Positions 17,926 to 27,528 are shown, counted from the stretch's first letter. The stretch is DNA of 64,000 nucleotides from Magnetospirillum molischianum DSM 120 (GCF_000294655.1 NZ_CAHP01000015.1:606-64605); one strand, 5' to 3'. Made by a program: numbers and translations. Notes: generated by a model not told the origin, from the sequence alone.

Positions 17926-19563
17926 TTAGGCGATCATCTTCTTAGCCATTTCACGCAGAACGTACTTCTGTACCTTGCCAGTCGATGTTTTAGGTAACGC
18001 CGTAAAGATTATCGTCCGGGGGCATTTGTAGTGAGCAAGCTTCGTGCGGGTGAAGGCGATGATTTCGTCCTCCGTCACCGGCGCCGCCCCCTCCTTCAAG
18101 CCGATGAAAGCGCACGGAGTTTCGCCCCATCTCTCGTCAGGACGAGCAACGACGGCAGCTTCTGCCACAGCGGGATGCTGGTACAGTACGCTTTCGACCT
18201 CAATCGTCGAAATATTTTCTCCGCCAGATATAATAATATCTTTAGATCTGTCCTTCAATTCTATGTATCCATCGGGATGCCAAACTCCCAGATCTCCGGT
18301 ATGAAACCACCCTCCGGAAAATGCTTCGGCAGTCGCGACCGGATTCTTGAAGTAGCCTTTCATCACCACATTGCCGCGAAAGAACACTTCGCCCATTGTG
18401 TTCCCATCCTGAGGCACAGGCTCCAGACTTAACGGATCGGCAATCATCACCGCTTCCTGGTTGACGTAGCGCACGCCCTGCCGCGCCTTTTTCCTGGCCC
18501 GTTCCTCTTGCGGCAAATCGTTCCATTCGTCGTGCCAAGCGCAGACAGTCACCGGGCCATAAACCTCGGTCAGGCCATAGACGTGAGTGATACGAAACCC
18601 CTGCCCTTCCAACCGCTCGATCACGGCGGCAGGCGGCGGCGCGGCGGCAGTCATGAACGCAACTTCGTGCGGCAGCGGTCTGCGTTCTTTTTCCGGGGTA
18701 TTGGTCAACATCCCCATCACAATCGGAGCGCCGCACATATGGGTAACCTTGTGCGTCTCTATCGCGGCAAAGATCGCCCGCCCCTCGATCCGACGCAGGC
18801 AGACATGGGTGCCAGCCAGGGCCGTGATGGTCCACGGGAAACACCAGCCATTGCAATGGAACATCGGCAAGGTCCACAGATAAACTGGATGTCCACTCAT
18901 TCCCCAGGTAACGGCATTCCCCAACGCGTTGATATAGGCGCCGCGATGGTGATAGACGACGCCCTTCGGGTTGCCGGTGGTTCCTGAAGTGTAATTAAGC
19001 GCAATTGCTTCCCACTCGTCTGTCGGCCAGCGCCAGACATAAGCCGGATCGCCCGAGGACAGGAACGTCTCGTAATCGCATACACCGATCAGGGTGCCGC
19101 TCGCTGTATCTGGATCGTTGATGTCGATCACCAGAGGCGGTGCTTTCAGCAGAGACAACGCCTTGGTGATCACCGGAGAAAACTCGCGGTCGGTCAGCAG
19201 AACCTTGGCTCCGCCGTGTTCCAACATGAAAGCGATCGCCTCTGCGTCAAGGCGGATGTTCAAAGCGCATAGGACTGCCCCCAGCATCGGAACACCGAAA
19301 GTTGCCTCGAATGCCGCCGGGATGTTGGGGGCCATCACAGCAACGGTATCGCCGACACCGACGCCCCGCTGGGCCAGAGCCGAGGCCAGCCTGCGGCAAC
19401 GGTCATAGGTTTGACGCCAAGTGAAGCGGCGCTGATCGTGGATTACCGATATACGGTCGGGGAAAACCGAAGCGGCCCGCTCGAGAAAGCCTAGTGGGGA
19501 GAGAGGAACGAAATTGGCGGGATTTTTGTCGAGACCGACGTTGTAAGGATTTTGGTCCGTCAT
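17926..19563 (-). CDS. Acyl-CoA synthetase (AMP-forming), fatty-acyl or short-chain type
   Basis: A 545-residue ANL-superfamily ligase activating a carboxylate to its CoA thioester through an acyl-adenylate. Motifs present are the P-loop NYTSGTTGNPKGVVYHH, the A5-like THVYGLTEVYGP, the hinge region GWFHTGDLGVWHPDGYIELKDR and the catalytic Lys in LPKTSTGKVQKYVLR. Overall it resembles the medium/long-chain and methylmercaptopropionate-CoA ligase branch. The substrate cannot be read from sequence. It stands alone, with a terminator after it and a divergent gene upstream. Confidence 0.85.
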   Translation of the reverse strand: MTDQNPYNVGLDKNPANFVPLSPLGFLERAASVFPDRISVIHDQRRFTWRQTYDRCRRLASALAQRGVGVGDTVAVMAPNIPAAFEATFGVPMLGAVLCALNIRLDAEAIAFMLEHGGAKVLLTDREFSPVITKALSLLKAPPLVIDINDPDTASGTLIGVCDYETFLSSGDPAYVWRWPTDEWEAIALNYTSGTTGNPKGVVYHHRGAYINALGNAVTWGMSGHPVYLWTLPMFHCNGWCFPWTITALAGTHVCLRRIEGRAIFAAIETHKVTHMCGAPIVMGMLTNTPEKERRPLPHEVAFMTAAAPPPAAVIERLEGQGFRITHVYGLTEVYGPVTVCAWHDEWNDLPQEERARKKARQGVRYVNQEAVMIADPLSLEPVPQDGNTMGEVFFRGNVVMKGYFKNPVATAEAFSGGWFHTGDLGVWHPDGYIELKDRSKDIIISGGENISTIEVESVLYQHPAVAEAAVVARPDERWGETPCAFIGLKEGAAPVTEDEIIAFTRTKLAHYKCPRTIIFTALPKTSTGKVQKYVLREMAKKMIA

Positions 19564-19724
19564 TTTCGCTTCCCCTATTCATTGATTGGAGGTGTATTCC
19601 CCTCCGATTAAGACGAAGATTGAGGCTCGCCTCGAACTTTTTCAACCATCATCTTGACCTACCCCCTTCCTGGCGAGAGAAACCCTCTTGACAGCAAGGG
19701 CCGCTCGGGCTGCATGTCGCGGAT

Positions 19725-20633
19725 ATGCGTCTTGCTCTCGTCATCAACCGCTCCGCTGGTGGCTTCCGCCGTTTTCCTCCCGCCGCTACCGTTGCGGCGA
19801 TCCGCGATGCGTTCATCGAGAATGGGCATCAGGTCGAACTCAGAATGATCGGCCGTCACGACCTGCCCGCATGCTTCGCCGCGCTGTCCTGTCGGAACGA
19901 TCTTGACGCCGTGGTGGTCGGCGGTGGCGACGGCACCATCCTTTCTGCTGTCAGCAACGGGGTTGGGTACCACCTTCCCCTCGGGATTCTACCACTTGGC
20001 ACCCTTAACCTGTTCGCTCGCGATGTCGGGCTCCCACTCGACCCGATCTTAGCCGCCCACGCTATCGCCCACGCAGGAACGGCCAGGATCGATCTTGCGG
20101 AAGTCGATGGACGGCCCTTTGCGATCTGGGCGTCATTCGGAATGCATCCTTGGATCGTCCGTCGCCGCGACCACCTCCAGCGCCGCCATTTGCGTAAGAT
20201 GACAGCGATGGCTCTGGCCGCCTTGCGTGGATTTTTCCGTTTCCCTCAGGTCGATGTCACCCTGACGCTGGATCAAACCGAAACGCGCACGGTACGAACG
20301 CCGATGCTGTTTATCAGTAACAACACGTGGCGAGACGAACCGCCGCCGTTGTCTCGGCAAACGCTCGACACAGGTCGACTGGAAATTCACATCGCTACCT
20401 GTTCCGGGCGGCTGTCGTTGCTGTGGCTGGCGCTTGAGACGATGATGGGACATTGGCGAACCAGTCGACACCTCCAGACATTTTCCGCCAGCGAAGTGCT
20501 GATTGCCAGCCCCCAACGACGGTTAATGGTGTCACTCGACGGTGAGGTCGCGGTGATGTCAACGCCATTACTGTTCCGGGTCAGGCATCGGGTCTTGAAG
20601 GTGCTGATACCTGGACGAGAGGTCAAAGAGTGA
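19725..20633 (+). CDS. Diacylglycerol/lipid kinase family protein
   Basis: This 302-residue protein has a DAGK catalytic domain with the nucleotide loop VVVGGGDGTILSAVSNG and the family segment PLGILPLGTLNLFARDVGLP. The C-terminal half has the beta-sandwich expected of YegS/BmrU-type lipid kinases (MLFISNNTW, DTGRLEIHI, LMVSLDGEV). Members phosphorylate diacylglycerol, sphingosine or phosphatidylglycerol; the actual lipid is unknown. It leads a three-gene operon with overlapping ends. The ribosome site is poor, so the start is less certain. Confidence 0.85.
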   Translation: MRLALVINRSAGGFRRFPPAATVAAIRDAFIENGHQVELRMIGRHDLPACFAALSCRNDLDAVVVGGGDGTILSAVSNGVGYHLPLGILPLGTLNLFARDVGLPLDPILAAHAIAHAGTARIDLAEVDGRPFAIWASFGMHPWIVRRRDHLQRRHLRKMTAMALAALRGFFRFPQVDVTLTLDQTETRTVRTPMLFISNNTWRDEPPPLSRQTLDTGRLEIHIATCSGRLSLLWLALETMMGHWRTSRHLQTFSASEVLIASPQRRLMVSLDGEVAVMSTPLLFRVRHRVLKVLIPGREVKE

Positions 20634-21403
20634 GAACCGTCGCCCATTTGTCCGACTTGCATTTCGGCCGCACCGATCCACGGTTGGTTGGTGCACTTCT
20701 GGCCGATCTAGATCGGACTCAGCCTGATCTGGTGGCTATTTCCGGGGATTTGACACAGCGGGCCAGATCAAACCAGTTTGCCGAGGCGCGCGCTTTTCTC
20801 GACCGCCTGACTCCGCCAGTGGTCTTAGTGCCGGGCAATCATGATTTATCGCCGCTCTATCGCCCTCTTAACCGACTTCTACGCCCTCGGGACAAGTTCA
20901 ACCGTCACCTTCCCCGCCACACGTTTCCCTCGGTATGGCGAGACCAGTCCCTAATCGCGATCGGACTTGATTCTACCCGTCCGTTACGCTGGAAATCGGG
21001 AGCGCTGACTGATACCCACCTTGACGAACTCGATCGCTTGCTGGCGAATATCGCCCCCGATGTGGCTCGTATGGTGTTCCTTCATCACCCGCCTGCCGCT
21101 GCAAGCGGGGGGCATCCTTATGAAGCCCTGATCGCGCATGGAATCGATGTCGTTCTAAGCGGGCACGCCCATCACACCCGAGTTGAACCGATTATCGCCC
21201 CGACCGGCGGCGCGTTGGTTCTGGTCCAAGCCAGCACGGCTTGTTCGACCCGCCTGCGCGGCGAGTCCAATGGCTATTGCCTCATCCGGCTCGACCGCCA
21301 TCTGATCGAGGTAACGGTTCAGGGCTGGAACGGAGATCATTTCCACCCCATGCGCCACCATAGATTCATTAAGCAAGGGGCCGACTGGCGGAGACATCCA
21401 TGA
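20630..21403 (+). CDS. Calcineurin-like metallophosphoesterase (CpdA-like)
   Basis: The 257-residue protein carries the full dinuclear-metal signature: HLSDLHFGR (D-x-H), AISGDLTQRA (GD), VPGNHD (GNHD), FLHHPP and SGHAHHTRVE (GHxH). It resembles class III cyclic-nucleotide phosphodiesterases and lipid-phosphate hydrolases. With a lipid kinase before it, a phospholipid or nucleotide substrate is possible (inference). The GTG start overlaps the preceding stop by 4 nt and its own stop overlaps the next ATG, so all three genes are coupled. Confidence 0.87.
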   Translation: MRTVAHLSDLHFGRTDPRLVGALLADLDRTQPDLVAISGDLTQRARSNQFAEARAFLDRLTPPVVLVPGNHDLSPLYRPLNRLLRPRDKFNRHLPRHTFPSVWRDQSLIAIGLDSTRPLRWKSGALTDTHLDELDRLLANIAPDVARMVFLHHPPAAASGGHPYEALIAHGIDVVLSGHAHHTRVEPIIAPTGGALVLVQASTACSTRLRGESNGYCLIRLDRHLIEVTVQGWNGDHFHPMRHHRFIKQGADWRRHP

Positions 21404-23376
21404 TCGATCTTCAGCGCGATATGGCCAAGGCAGCGGCCTTAGCCCAAGCCGGCAAGACCAAACCGGCCATCGCCTTGCTGGAACGTGTTGTGACGGCGGC
21501 TCCAACGGCTTTGGCTGCTCGCTACTCTCTCGCGCTAACTCTGCTGACAACCGGTCGCTATGCCGAGGCATTGCCGCATCTCGACCGTATTCTGGAGGTC
21601 GAGCCAAAAAATCCGGCGGCACTTTATAGCAAAGCGCGGGGACTGATGGCACTCGACCGCGCCGAAGAAGCGTTGCCGCTGCTGCGACCACTGGCTGAGG
21701 CCGGCGATCCTGATAGCCTGCTCGCGACCGGCAATGCGTTCCGCAGCCTCAATCGGATTGCCGAGGCAGCCGAAGCCTATCGAACCTTAACCCAACGTGC
21801 GCCCGGACACCTTGGCGGTCATGTCAACCTTGGTTTGCTTCTGGTTGCGACCGCGCCGGAAGCTGCCATTCCGGCATTGGAGCACTCGGTTCGCATCCAT
21901 CCGGGCATCGCCGAACTGCACGCATTGCTGGGGCAAGCCCTACTACGGCAAGGCCGATATGATGAGGCAGCCGAACGTCTGAACTTGGCACTGAAGATCG
22001 ACCCTAATCTGCAACCGGCCAAAGGACACCTGTTGCGGGCCTGCCGCGAAACCGCCGATTGGGATCAGGAAGAAGCACTGTTCGCCGAGATTCGCGCAGG
22101 GCTGTCAGCTCCATCGTCGGCACGGTTGACGATCTCAACCCAGGACGCGCTGTTCTATCCTTTCGACGGAAACGAACTGCGTAAGATCGCCGCTGCTGAG
22201 GCCGCCTTCCGCGTTCCCGGCCGCCCCCGTCCCGTGGCAAGACCACGCACCACCACCACCTCGCCACCGCTGACTGTCGCCTATCTGTCACCGGATTTCC
22301 GCGAACACGCCACCATGCATCTAGCGGGAGATCTGTTCGGTCATCATGACCGTGCCCGCGTCAGGGTCGTCGCAGCCTCGGTTGGGCCGGATGACGGCTC
22401 GGACTGGCGCCGCCGAATTGCCGCCGACTGCGATCTATTCCTCGACCTCTCTACCCTGGGTGATCGTGCCGCTGCCAATCGCTTAGCAGCCGAGGGAGTT
22501 AACATCCTGGTTGACATGTCGGTCTATACCCGACACGCCCGCCCCGGCATCGCCGCCTTGCGTCCGGCACCAGTACAGATCGCCTGGTTGGGGCTTGCCG
22601 CAAGTTCATCCGCGCCTTGGATCGACTACGCCATCGTTGATCCGGTTCTGGTCCCTCCCCCTCACCGCAACCATTTCTCCGAAGCGTTGATCTTTCTTCC
22701 CCACGGATATCAGGCGAATTTAGCGTGGAAGCCTTTGATCGCGCCGCCACCAAGATCAGAATTGGGTCTCCCCGATGACGGCGTCGTGTTCTGTTCCTTC
22801 AATGGTCACCGCAAGCTCGACCGCGCTACCTTCTCACTCTGGATGAGAGTCCTGGCGGCTGTGCCAGGATCGGTTCTGTGGCAGTTGGCTCCGCCCCCTA
22901 TTGCCCGAACCCGGTTGGAGCAGGCCGCCATCGCCGCAGGGATCGCACCTGAGCGGCTGATTTGGGCTCCTCGCCTGCCCTGGGACGAGCATCTGAAGCG
23001 ACTTCCTGCCGCTGATCTGTTCCTCGATGCCTTGGTCTGCGGCGCGCATACCACCGCTGCCGATGCCTTACGGATGGGGGTGCCACTGCTCACCTGTGCC
23101 GGTCCCCGACTGGCTTCGCGAGTCGCCGCCTCGCTACTCGAATCGATCGGATTGCCCGAATTGATCACCCCCTCTCCCGAGGGGATGTTCAATATGGCGC
23201 GGGAGCTTGCTCTGGCCCCTGCCCGTCGTGCTGCTCTCCGTGCCAGATTGGCAACGCTATTGCCGCAGGCAGCAGCGTTCGATCCCAGAGGGTTCGCTAG
23301 AGATCTTGAAACGGCATACGAACAGGTGTGGATGCGCGCGTCCGCTGGTAAACCGGTCAGGGATATCGGTGGTTGA
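21400..23376 (+). CDS. TPR protein with SPINDLY/O-GlcNAc-transferase-type glycosyltransferase domain
   Basis: The 658 residues split into five or six TPR repeats (about 1-230) and a GT41 domain (about 285-650). GT41 signatures include VAYLSPDFREHATMHL, LVDMSVYTRHARPGI, PVQIAWLGLAASSSAPWIDY and FCSFNGHRKLDRATFSLWMR, then the nucleotide-sugar region around DLFLDALVCGAHTTAADALR with GVPLLTCAG. Eukaryotic OGT and SPY modify Ser/Thr; bacterial members glycosylate surface or flagellar proteins. The start overlaps the phosphoesterase stop (ATGA). The acceptor is unknown. Confidence 0.9.
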   Translation: MIDLQRDMAKAAALAQAGKTKPAIALLERVVTAAPTALAARYSLALTLLTTGRYAEALPHLDRILEVEPKNPAALYSKARGLMALDRAEEALPLLRPLAEAGDPDSLLATGNAFRSLNRIAEAAEAYRTLTQRAPGHLGGHVNLGLLLVATAPEAAIPALEHSVRIHPGIAELHALLGQALLRQGRYDEAAERLNLALKIDPNLQPAKGHLLRACRETADWDQEEALFAEIRAGLSAPSSARLTISTQDALFYPFDGNELRKIAAAEAAFRVPGRPRPVARPRTTTTSPPLTVAYLSPDFREHATMHLAGDLFGHHDRARVRVVAASVGPDDGSDWRRRIAADCDLFLDLSTLGDRAAANRLAAEGVNILVDMSVYTRHARPGIAALRPAPVQIAWLGLAASSSAPWIDYAIVDPVLVPPPHRNHFSEALIFLPHGYQANLAWKPLIAPPPRSELGLPDDGVVFCSFNGHRKLDRATFSLWMRVLAAVPGSVLWQLAPPPIARTRLEQAAIAAGIAPERLIWAPRLPWDEHLKRLPAADLFLDALVCGAHTTAADALRMGVPLLTCAGPRLASRVAASLLESIGLPELITPSPEGMFNMARELALAPARRAALRARLATLLPQAAAFDPRGFARDLETAYEQVWMRASAGKPVRDIGG

Positions 23377-23411
23377 GTGTTCTGGCGAAAAATAACTATA
23401 AAAACAATTCT

Positions 23412-24233
23412 CTAACGTCGCCTCTTCACACTCAGCCAGAAGGAATTGCTGGGGGCGGGAAAGGCATTGGTGCCAATCGCATCCCACACGGGAGCCAAAT
23501 GCGCCGACAGACGTGGATCTTGAGCCGCGAAGAAACACGGCAAAATCGGCTCTAACCAGGAAGCCTCGCCCAGCAACAATGCCGCCAGCAGATATTGCTC
23601 GTTATACATCAGCCCTTCCGCCTGGGGCGGATAGTCATAGGGCAGATAAATATCGTGAACATGGACGATCACGCCGGGTGTCAATTCTGGTAAAACATCA
23701 AGAAACAGGGTTGTGACGTCGGAATTTTCGAGGCTGCGGTGTGAGCTGTCGATGAACAGAATATCGCCAGGTTTGAGCTGGGAAAACAGAGCCGGATCGA
23801 CCGTTTCGGCCGGAGCGCGGATAATCTTGTCGCATAAAGTATCAATTTCGGCACGAGGCTGAGGGTCGATCGAAACTATCTTGGTTCTGAGGTTACGCTC
23901 CGTGATAACGTGGCGCGCAAATTTAGTTGAGTTACCAGAACCTATTTCAATTAGGAGACGCGGGTTGTGACGAACCAGCATTCCGCTCAACGCTACGGCA
24001 TCAAGCGACGTGAACCAGGGGTTGAACCAGCGTGGTTCAGGCGATTCGTCCGGCGCCTCGCGCTGGATCGTGGTGAATAGGGAGCGCAGATCAGTCAACG
24101 CCTCAAGCCTGCGGGCATAGCCAGAGCGTCCACGCTCAAGGATCGCTGTCAACCGGGGATGCGTCGGTGTCCCAAAGCCCCAGCGGGGGCGACATTCATA
24201 GCTATATTGTCCGATTCTGACCGTAGCGGCCAC
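23412..24233 (-). CDS. Class I SAM-dependent methyltransferase-like protein
   Basis: The 273-residue product has a Rossmann methyltransferase core of the Methyltransf_24 type: motif I LLIEIGSGNSTKFARHV, motif II VSIDPQPRAEID, then GDILFIDSSHRSLENSDV and the VIVHVHDIYLPYDYP segment. The acidic and His residues after strand 4 resemble metal-dependent sugar or O-methyltransferases. The substrate is unknown. It starts with GTG behind GGGGGAG and is the last gene of the ATP-grasp/alpha-E/cytochrome run, 25 nt after cytochrome c. It converges with the glycosyltransferase gene. Confidence 0.78.
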   Translation of the reverse strand: MAATVRIGQYSYECRPRWGFGTPTHPRLTAILERGRSGYARRLEALTDLRSLFTTIQREAPDESPEPRWFNPWFTSLDAVALSGMLVRHNPRLLIEIGSGNSTKFARHVITERNLRTKIVSIDPQPRAEIDTLCDKIIRAPAETVDPALFSQLKPGDILFIDSSHRSLENSDVTTLFLDVLPELTPGVIVHVHDIYLPYDYPPQAEGLMYNEQYLLAALLLGEASWLEPILPCFFAAQDPRLSAHLAPVWDAIGTNAFPAPSNSFWLSVKRRR

Positions 24234-24258
24234 GCTTTATCACTCCCCCGTTAAACGG

Positions 24259-24714
24259 TTATCGTGCCGAAATTGCGGCCTGACGGGCACGAATTTCGGA
24301 CGGCCAACTCGATTCGATGAACGCAATCACGTCACGGATCTCGGCATCGGTGAGAACGCCGACAAAAGACGGCATTGAGCTTTTGTAATCAGGTGGGACG
24401 AAACGCGCCATCCCGTGCTTGGTCACGGCAAATAAATAATCGTTTGGATGATGCCAACTATGACCGGTGACGTCATGAGGCGGAGCAGGCAACTCGCCGT
24501 TGGGCTTGCGGCGTTGCCAATTGGGTTCTCCCTGCAATTGGGCACCGTGACATCGGGCGCAGTGATCGGCATAGAGAGACGCGCCCCGCGCCACCTGAAC
24601 AGCATCGTCAGGGTCGATAAGCTGAACAGCCCCACGATGGTATCCCCATCCCCCCACAATTCCGACCAAGACGATTCCGGCGACAACAGCCGCGATAACG
24701 TGACGCCTGCGCAT
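24259..24714 (-). CDS. Membrane-anchored c-type cytochrome
   Basis: A 151-residue protein with an N-terminal hydrophobic anchor or uncleaved signal (VIAAVVAGIVLVGIVGGWGY) and one haem site C52-A-R-C55-H56. The likely distal Met is in KSSMPSFVGVLTD, followed by the C-terminal helix IRDVIAFIESSWP, giving a mono-haem class I fold exposed to the periplasm. The ATG at 24714 is used; a GTG at 24720 is possible. It starts 12 nt after the alpha-E stop. Its presence beside the ATP-grasp pair is unexplained. Confidence 0.85.
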   Translation of the reverse strand: MRRRHVIAAVVAGIVLVGIVGGWGYHRGAVQLIDPDDAVQVARGASLYADHCARCHGAQLQGEPNWQRRKPNGELPAPPHDVTGHSWHHPNDYLFAVTKHGMARFVPPDYKSSMPSFVGVLTDAEIRDVIAFIESSWPSEIRARQAAISAR

Positions 24715-24726
24715 CGACACAAACCC

Positions 24727-25656
24727 TTAGCTCAACAGAAAATCCTTATGAATCTGATCGGCCAAGGCATTATTGGTATCGATAAAATCATCAATGAATG
24801 GCCCCAGACCGTGCGCCAACAGGTGATCGATTCTTCCGTAATGAATTTGAGCATGAGCTGCGCCGGCCAGACGGGTACATTCGGCCGAGGGACTGAGACG
24901 CTCAAGAATATCGCGGACCTGATTGAGACAGCTGTGAAGGGAACGCGGTAACGCCGCCCGCATCACTAAGAGATCGACCGCTCGCAACGGAGTGATATCA
25001 CCACCATGAACCGTGCGGAAGGCGCGGAAGGCACTGACCGAACGTAACACTGCCGCCCAATGTAGTTGATCGTCGGCGTCAATCACGGTCTGACCGGGGA
25101 CGACGCCGGTAGCGCGGACACCGAGCAAGCGGGCGGTATTGTCAGCCCGTTCGAGGAACGTACCGAGACGGATGAAGTAATCGGCCTCGTCTCGCAACAT
25201 GGTGCCATAGGTGATGCCGCGGAATTGGTGCGAACGCTCGCGCACCCATTCGCAAAAGGCAATCAGCCCCTGTTCACGCAGACGGGGGCCGTCCAATCCT
25301 CGCGCCTCCAACCAAGTGCCGTTCAGCGATTCCCAGGTTTCTACCGGAATGACGCTGCGGACGGCGTGGGCATTCTCACGCGCGGCGCGCAGCGAGGAAT
25401 AAATCGAGGACGGGTTGGTCGGATCGAGGACGGCATACTCGATCACCGACACCGCCGACCGTTCGCCGTGGCGGGCGGCGAAGTCGTCTTCACCACCGGC
25501 GATCGTCAGAACCGGCTGCCAACAGGCGGCGCGGTCACGGGTCGATGGCACCGACAAAGACAATCGGTTGGCGACTTCGACGAAGCGAGTGATATTCTCC
25601 GCCCGCTCCATATATCGGCTCATCCAGTAGAGATGATCGGCGGTGCGGCTCAGCAT
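24727..25656 (-). CDS. Alpha-E domain-containing protein
   Basis: This 309-residue, nearly all-helical protein matches the alpha-E family. It begins MLSRTADHLYWMSRYMERAENI, with REQGLIAFCEWV and LRDEADYFIRLGTFLERADNTARLL further in. Alpha-E proteins are almost always encoded beside a circularly permuted ATP-grasp enzyme and are predicted to take part in ribosome-independent peptide synthesis or tagging. Their exact role is not established. Its start overlaps the ATP-grasp stop by 7 nt. Confidence 0.9.
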   Translation of the reverse strand: MLSRTADHLYWMSRYMERAENITRFVEVANRLSLSVPSTRDRAACWQPVLTIAGGEDDFAARHGERSAVSVIEYAVLDPTNPSSIYSSLRAARENAHAVRSVIPVETWESLNGTWLEARGLDGPRLREQGLIAFCEWVRERSHQFRGITYGTMLRDEADYFIRLGTFLERADNTARLLGVRATGVVPGQTVIDADDQLHWAAVLRSVSAFRAFRTVHGGDITPLRAVDLLVMRAALPRSLHSCLNQVRDILERLSPSAECTRLAGAAHAQIHYGRIDHLLAHGLGPFIDDFIDTNNALADQIHKDFLLS

Positions 25657-27068
25657 GGGTCATTCTCCAGCACCCAAGTATCCTTGGTTCCACCACCCTG
25701 CGATGAATTGACCACCAGCGATCCTTCACGCAAAGCCACCCGTGTCAACCCGCCGGGAACCAGGGTCGCGGTGTCTCCCATCAGGACATAGGGACGCAGA
25801 TCGACATGGCGGGGCGCAATCCCCTTGTCGACCAGGGTCGGCACCGTCGATAGAGACAAAGTAGGCTGGGCAATATAATTGGCGGGATTAGCAAGAATGC
25901 GGGCACGGAATGCCTCGATCTCCGCCTTGGTTGATGTCGGACCGACCAGCATGCCGTAACCGCCCGCCCCCTGCACTTCCTTGACCACCAATTCAGGCAG
26001 CCGTTCCAGCACATATTGACGTTCGTCCTCCAGCTCCAGACGCCAGGTCGGAACATTGGACAGGATCGGCTCCTCGCCCAAATAGAACCGAACCATATCA
26101 GGAACATGGATATAGGTTGCTTTATCATCGGCAACGCCGGTGCCGATGGCGTTGGCCAACGTAACTCCGCCAGCACGATAGGCTTCCAGAAGCCCCCGCA
26201 CTCCCAGCGTCGAACTCGGGTTGAACGCATCAGGATCCAGGTAATCGTCGTCGATACGACGATAAATCACATCCACCCGCTTCGGCCCCTGGGTGGTGCG
26301 CATATAGACCCGTTTATCCTCGACAAACAGGTCGCGCCCTTCGACCAGCTCGACTCCCATTTGCTCGGACAGAAAGGCATGCTCGAAATAGGCGCTGTTG
26401 TAATAGCCCGGCGTCATCACCACCACGGTGGGCTCGCCAGTACAGGCGACCGGAGCCACCGCACGCAGGTTACGCAGAAGCTGATCGGGATAGGAATCGA
26501 CCGCCGCGACGCTGTAGCGGGTGAACAGATCGGGGAACAGTCGCATCATCATGGCCCGGTTCTCCAGCATATAGGAGACCCCGGACGGCGAACGAAGGTT
26601 GTCTTCAAGCACAAAGAACTCGTCTTCGCCGGTGCGAACCACGTCGATTCCCGCGATATGGATGTAGACGTCGCGGGCGACCTTCAGCCCCTTCATCTCG
26701 GGCCGGTACAGTCCGTTACCAAACACTCGTTCTGCCGGAATCACCCCCGCCTTGATGATATCCTGGTCGTGGTAGAGATCCTTGAGAAAGGCATTGAGAG
26801 CCCTCACCCTCTGGCAACAACCATCAGACAACCGCTTCCATTCCCGTGCGGCAAGGATGCGGGGGATCGGGTCAAACGGAATTAGCCGCTCAGTTCCTTC
26901 CTGATCTCCATAAACGGCGAAAGTGATCCCAAGACGTCGGAACAGGGCGTCGGCCTGTTCGTTCTTGCGAGGCAACAGATCGGGTGGCATCGACAACAGC
27001 CAATCCTCGTAGGTCCGGAAGGCAGGGCGTACCCCACCGTCGGCCGACTTCATCTCGTCGAACGCCAT
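25650..27068 (-). CDS. Circularly permuted type 2 ATP-grasp protein
   Basis: The 472-residue enzyme carries the family blocks FPLDPIPR-like RLIPFDPIPRIL, VYIHIAGIDVVRTGEDEF, FVLEDNLRSPSGVSYMLENR and VVKEVQGAGGYGMLVGP, and ends in the SQGGGTKDTWVLE tail. Such enzymes are predicted carboxylate-amine ligases that form peptide-like bonds with ATP. Usual partners are an alpha-E protein, a transglutaminase-like protease and sometimes a proteasome-like peptidase. Here only alpha-E is present in the run, followed by a cytochrome c and a methyltransferase. Confidence 0.92.
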   Translation of the reverse strand: MAFDEMKSADGGVRPAFRTYEDWLLSMPPDLLPRKNEQADALFRRLGITFAVYGDQEGTERLIPFDPIPRILAAREWKRLSDGCCQRVRALNAFLKDLYHDQDIIKAGVIPAERVFGNGLYRPEMKGLKVARDVYIHIAGIDVVRTGEDEFFVLEDNLRSPSGVSYMLENRAMMMRLFPDLFTRYSVAAVDSYPDQLLRNLRAVAPVACTGEPTVVVMTPGYYNSAYFEHAFLSEQMGVELVEGRDLFVEDKRVYMRTTQGPKRVDVIYRRIDDDYLDPDAFNPSSTLGVRGLLEAYRAGGVTLANAIGTGVADDKATYIHVPDMVRFYLGEEPILSNVPTWRLELEDERQYVLERLPELVVKEVQGAGGYGMLVGPTSTKAEIEAFRARILANPANYIAQPTLSLSTVPTLVDKGIAPRHVDLRPYVLMGDTATLVPGGLTRVALREGSLVVNSSQGGGTKDTWVLENDPC

Positions 27069-27165
27069 CTTCCCCCGGTCCTCCCGTGTCGCCTGTATCG
27101 AACTGTTGAGACTTTAGCCTCTGCTCAATTCCCAGGCAACAACCCAACCGGCTTGGTTTTCGGGC

Positions 27166-27528
27166 TTACCGTCCCTTCCGCCACAACGGACGTACCCGCA
27201 GAAAGACGCGGTACCCCACTTCAAGAATAAACCGTGAAGGTGGTAACGCGGCCAGACGAGCGGCTAGCCCGAGACCGGGCACCCGCGCCCACAGGGCGAT
27301 GAAGGCATCGACTCCCGACAGAACCTGACCAGACGCATCACGAAGATGGAACACACCCAACGCCTGAGTGCGGTCGAGTCCCTCCCCCAGTTCATCAGCG
27401 GAACAAGACGAGACATCGACCCAGCGCACCGCCTCCTCCGGGGTTAAGCGGCGATAGGCCTCGATCTCACGAGAACAAACTGGGCAGGCACCATCATAAT
27501 AGACGCTCACGGGAGAGGATTCGGTCAT
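27166..27528 (-). CDS. DCC-family thiol-disulfide oxidoreductase (DUF393)
   Basis: The 120-residue protein starts with the DxxCxxC motif that names the family (YYDGACPVCSREIEAY). It also has the conserved GVDAFIALWARVPGL segment and a basic C-terminus. The fold is thioredoxin-like, but substrates of the family are poorly known. It is likely monocistronic, about 97 nt upstream of the ATP-grasp gene's start on the same strand and divergent from mazG. Confidence 0.85.
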   Translation of the reverse strand: MTESSPVSVYYDGACPVCSREIEAYRRLTPEEAVRWVDVSSCSADELGEGLDRTQALGVFHLRDASGQVLSGVDAFIALWARVPGLGLAARLAALPPSRFILEVGYRVFLRVRPLWRKGR

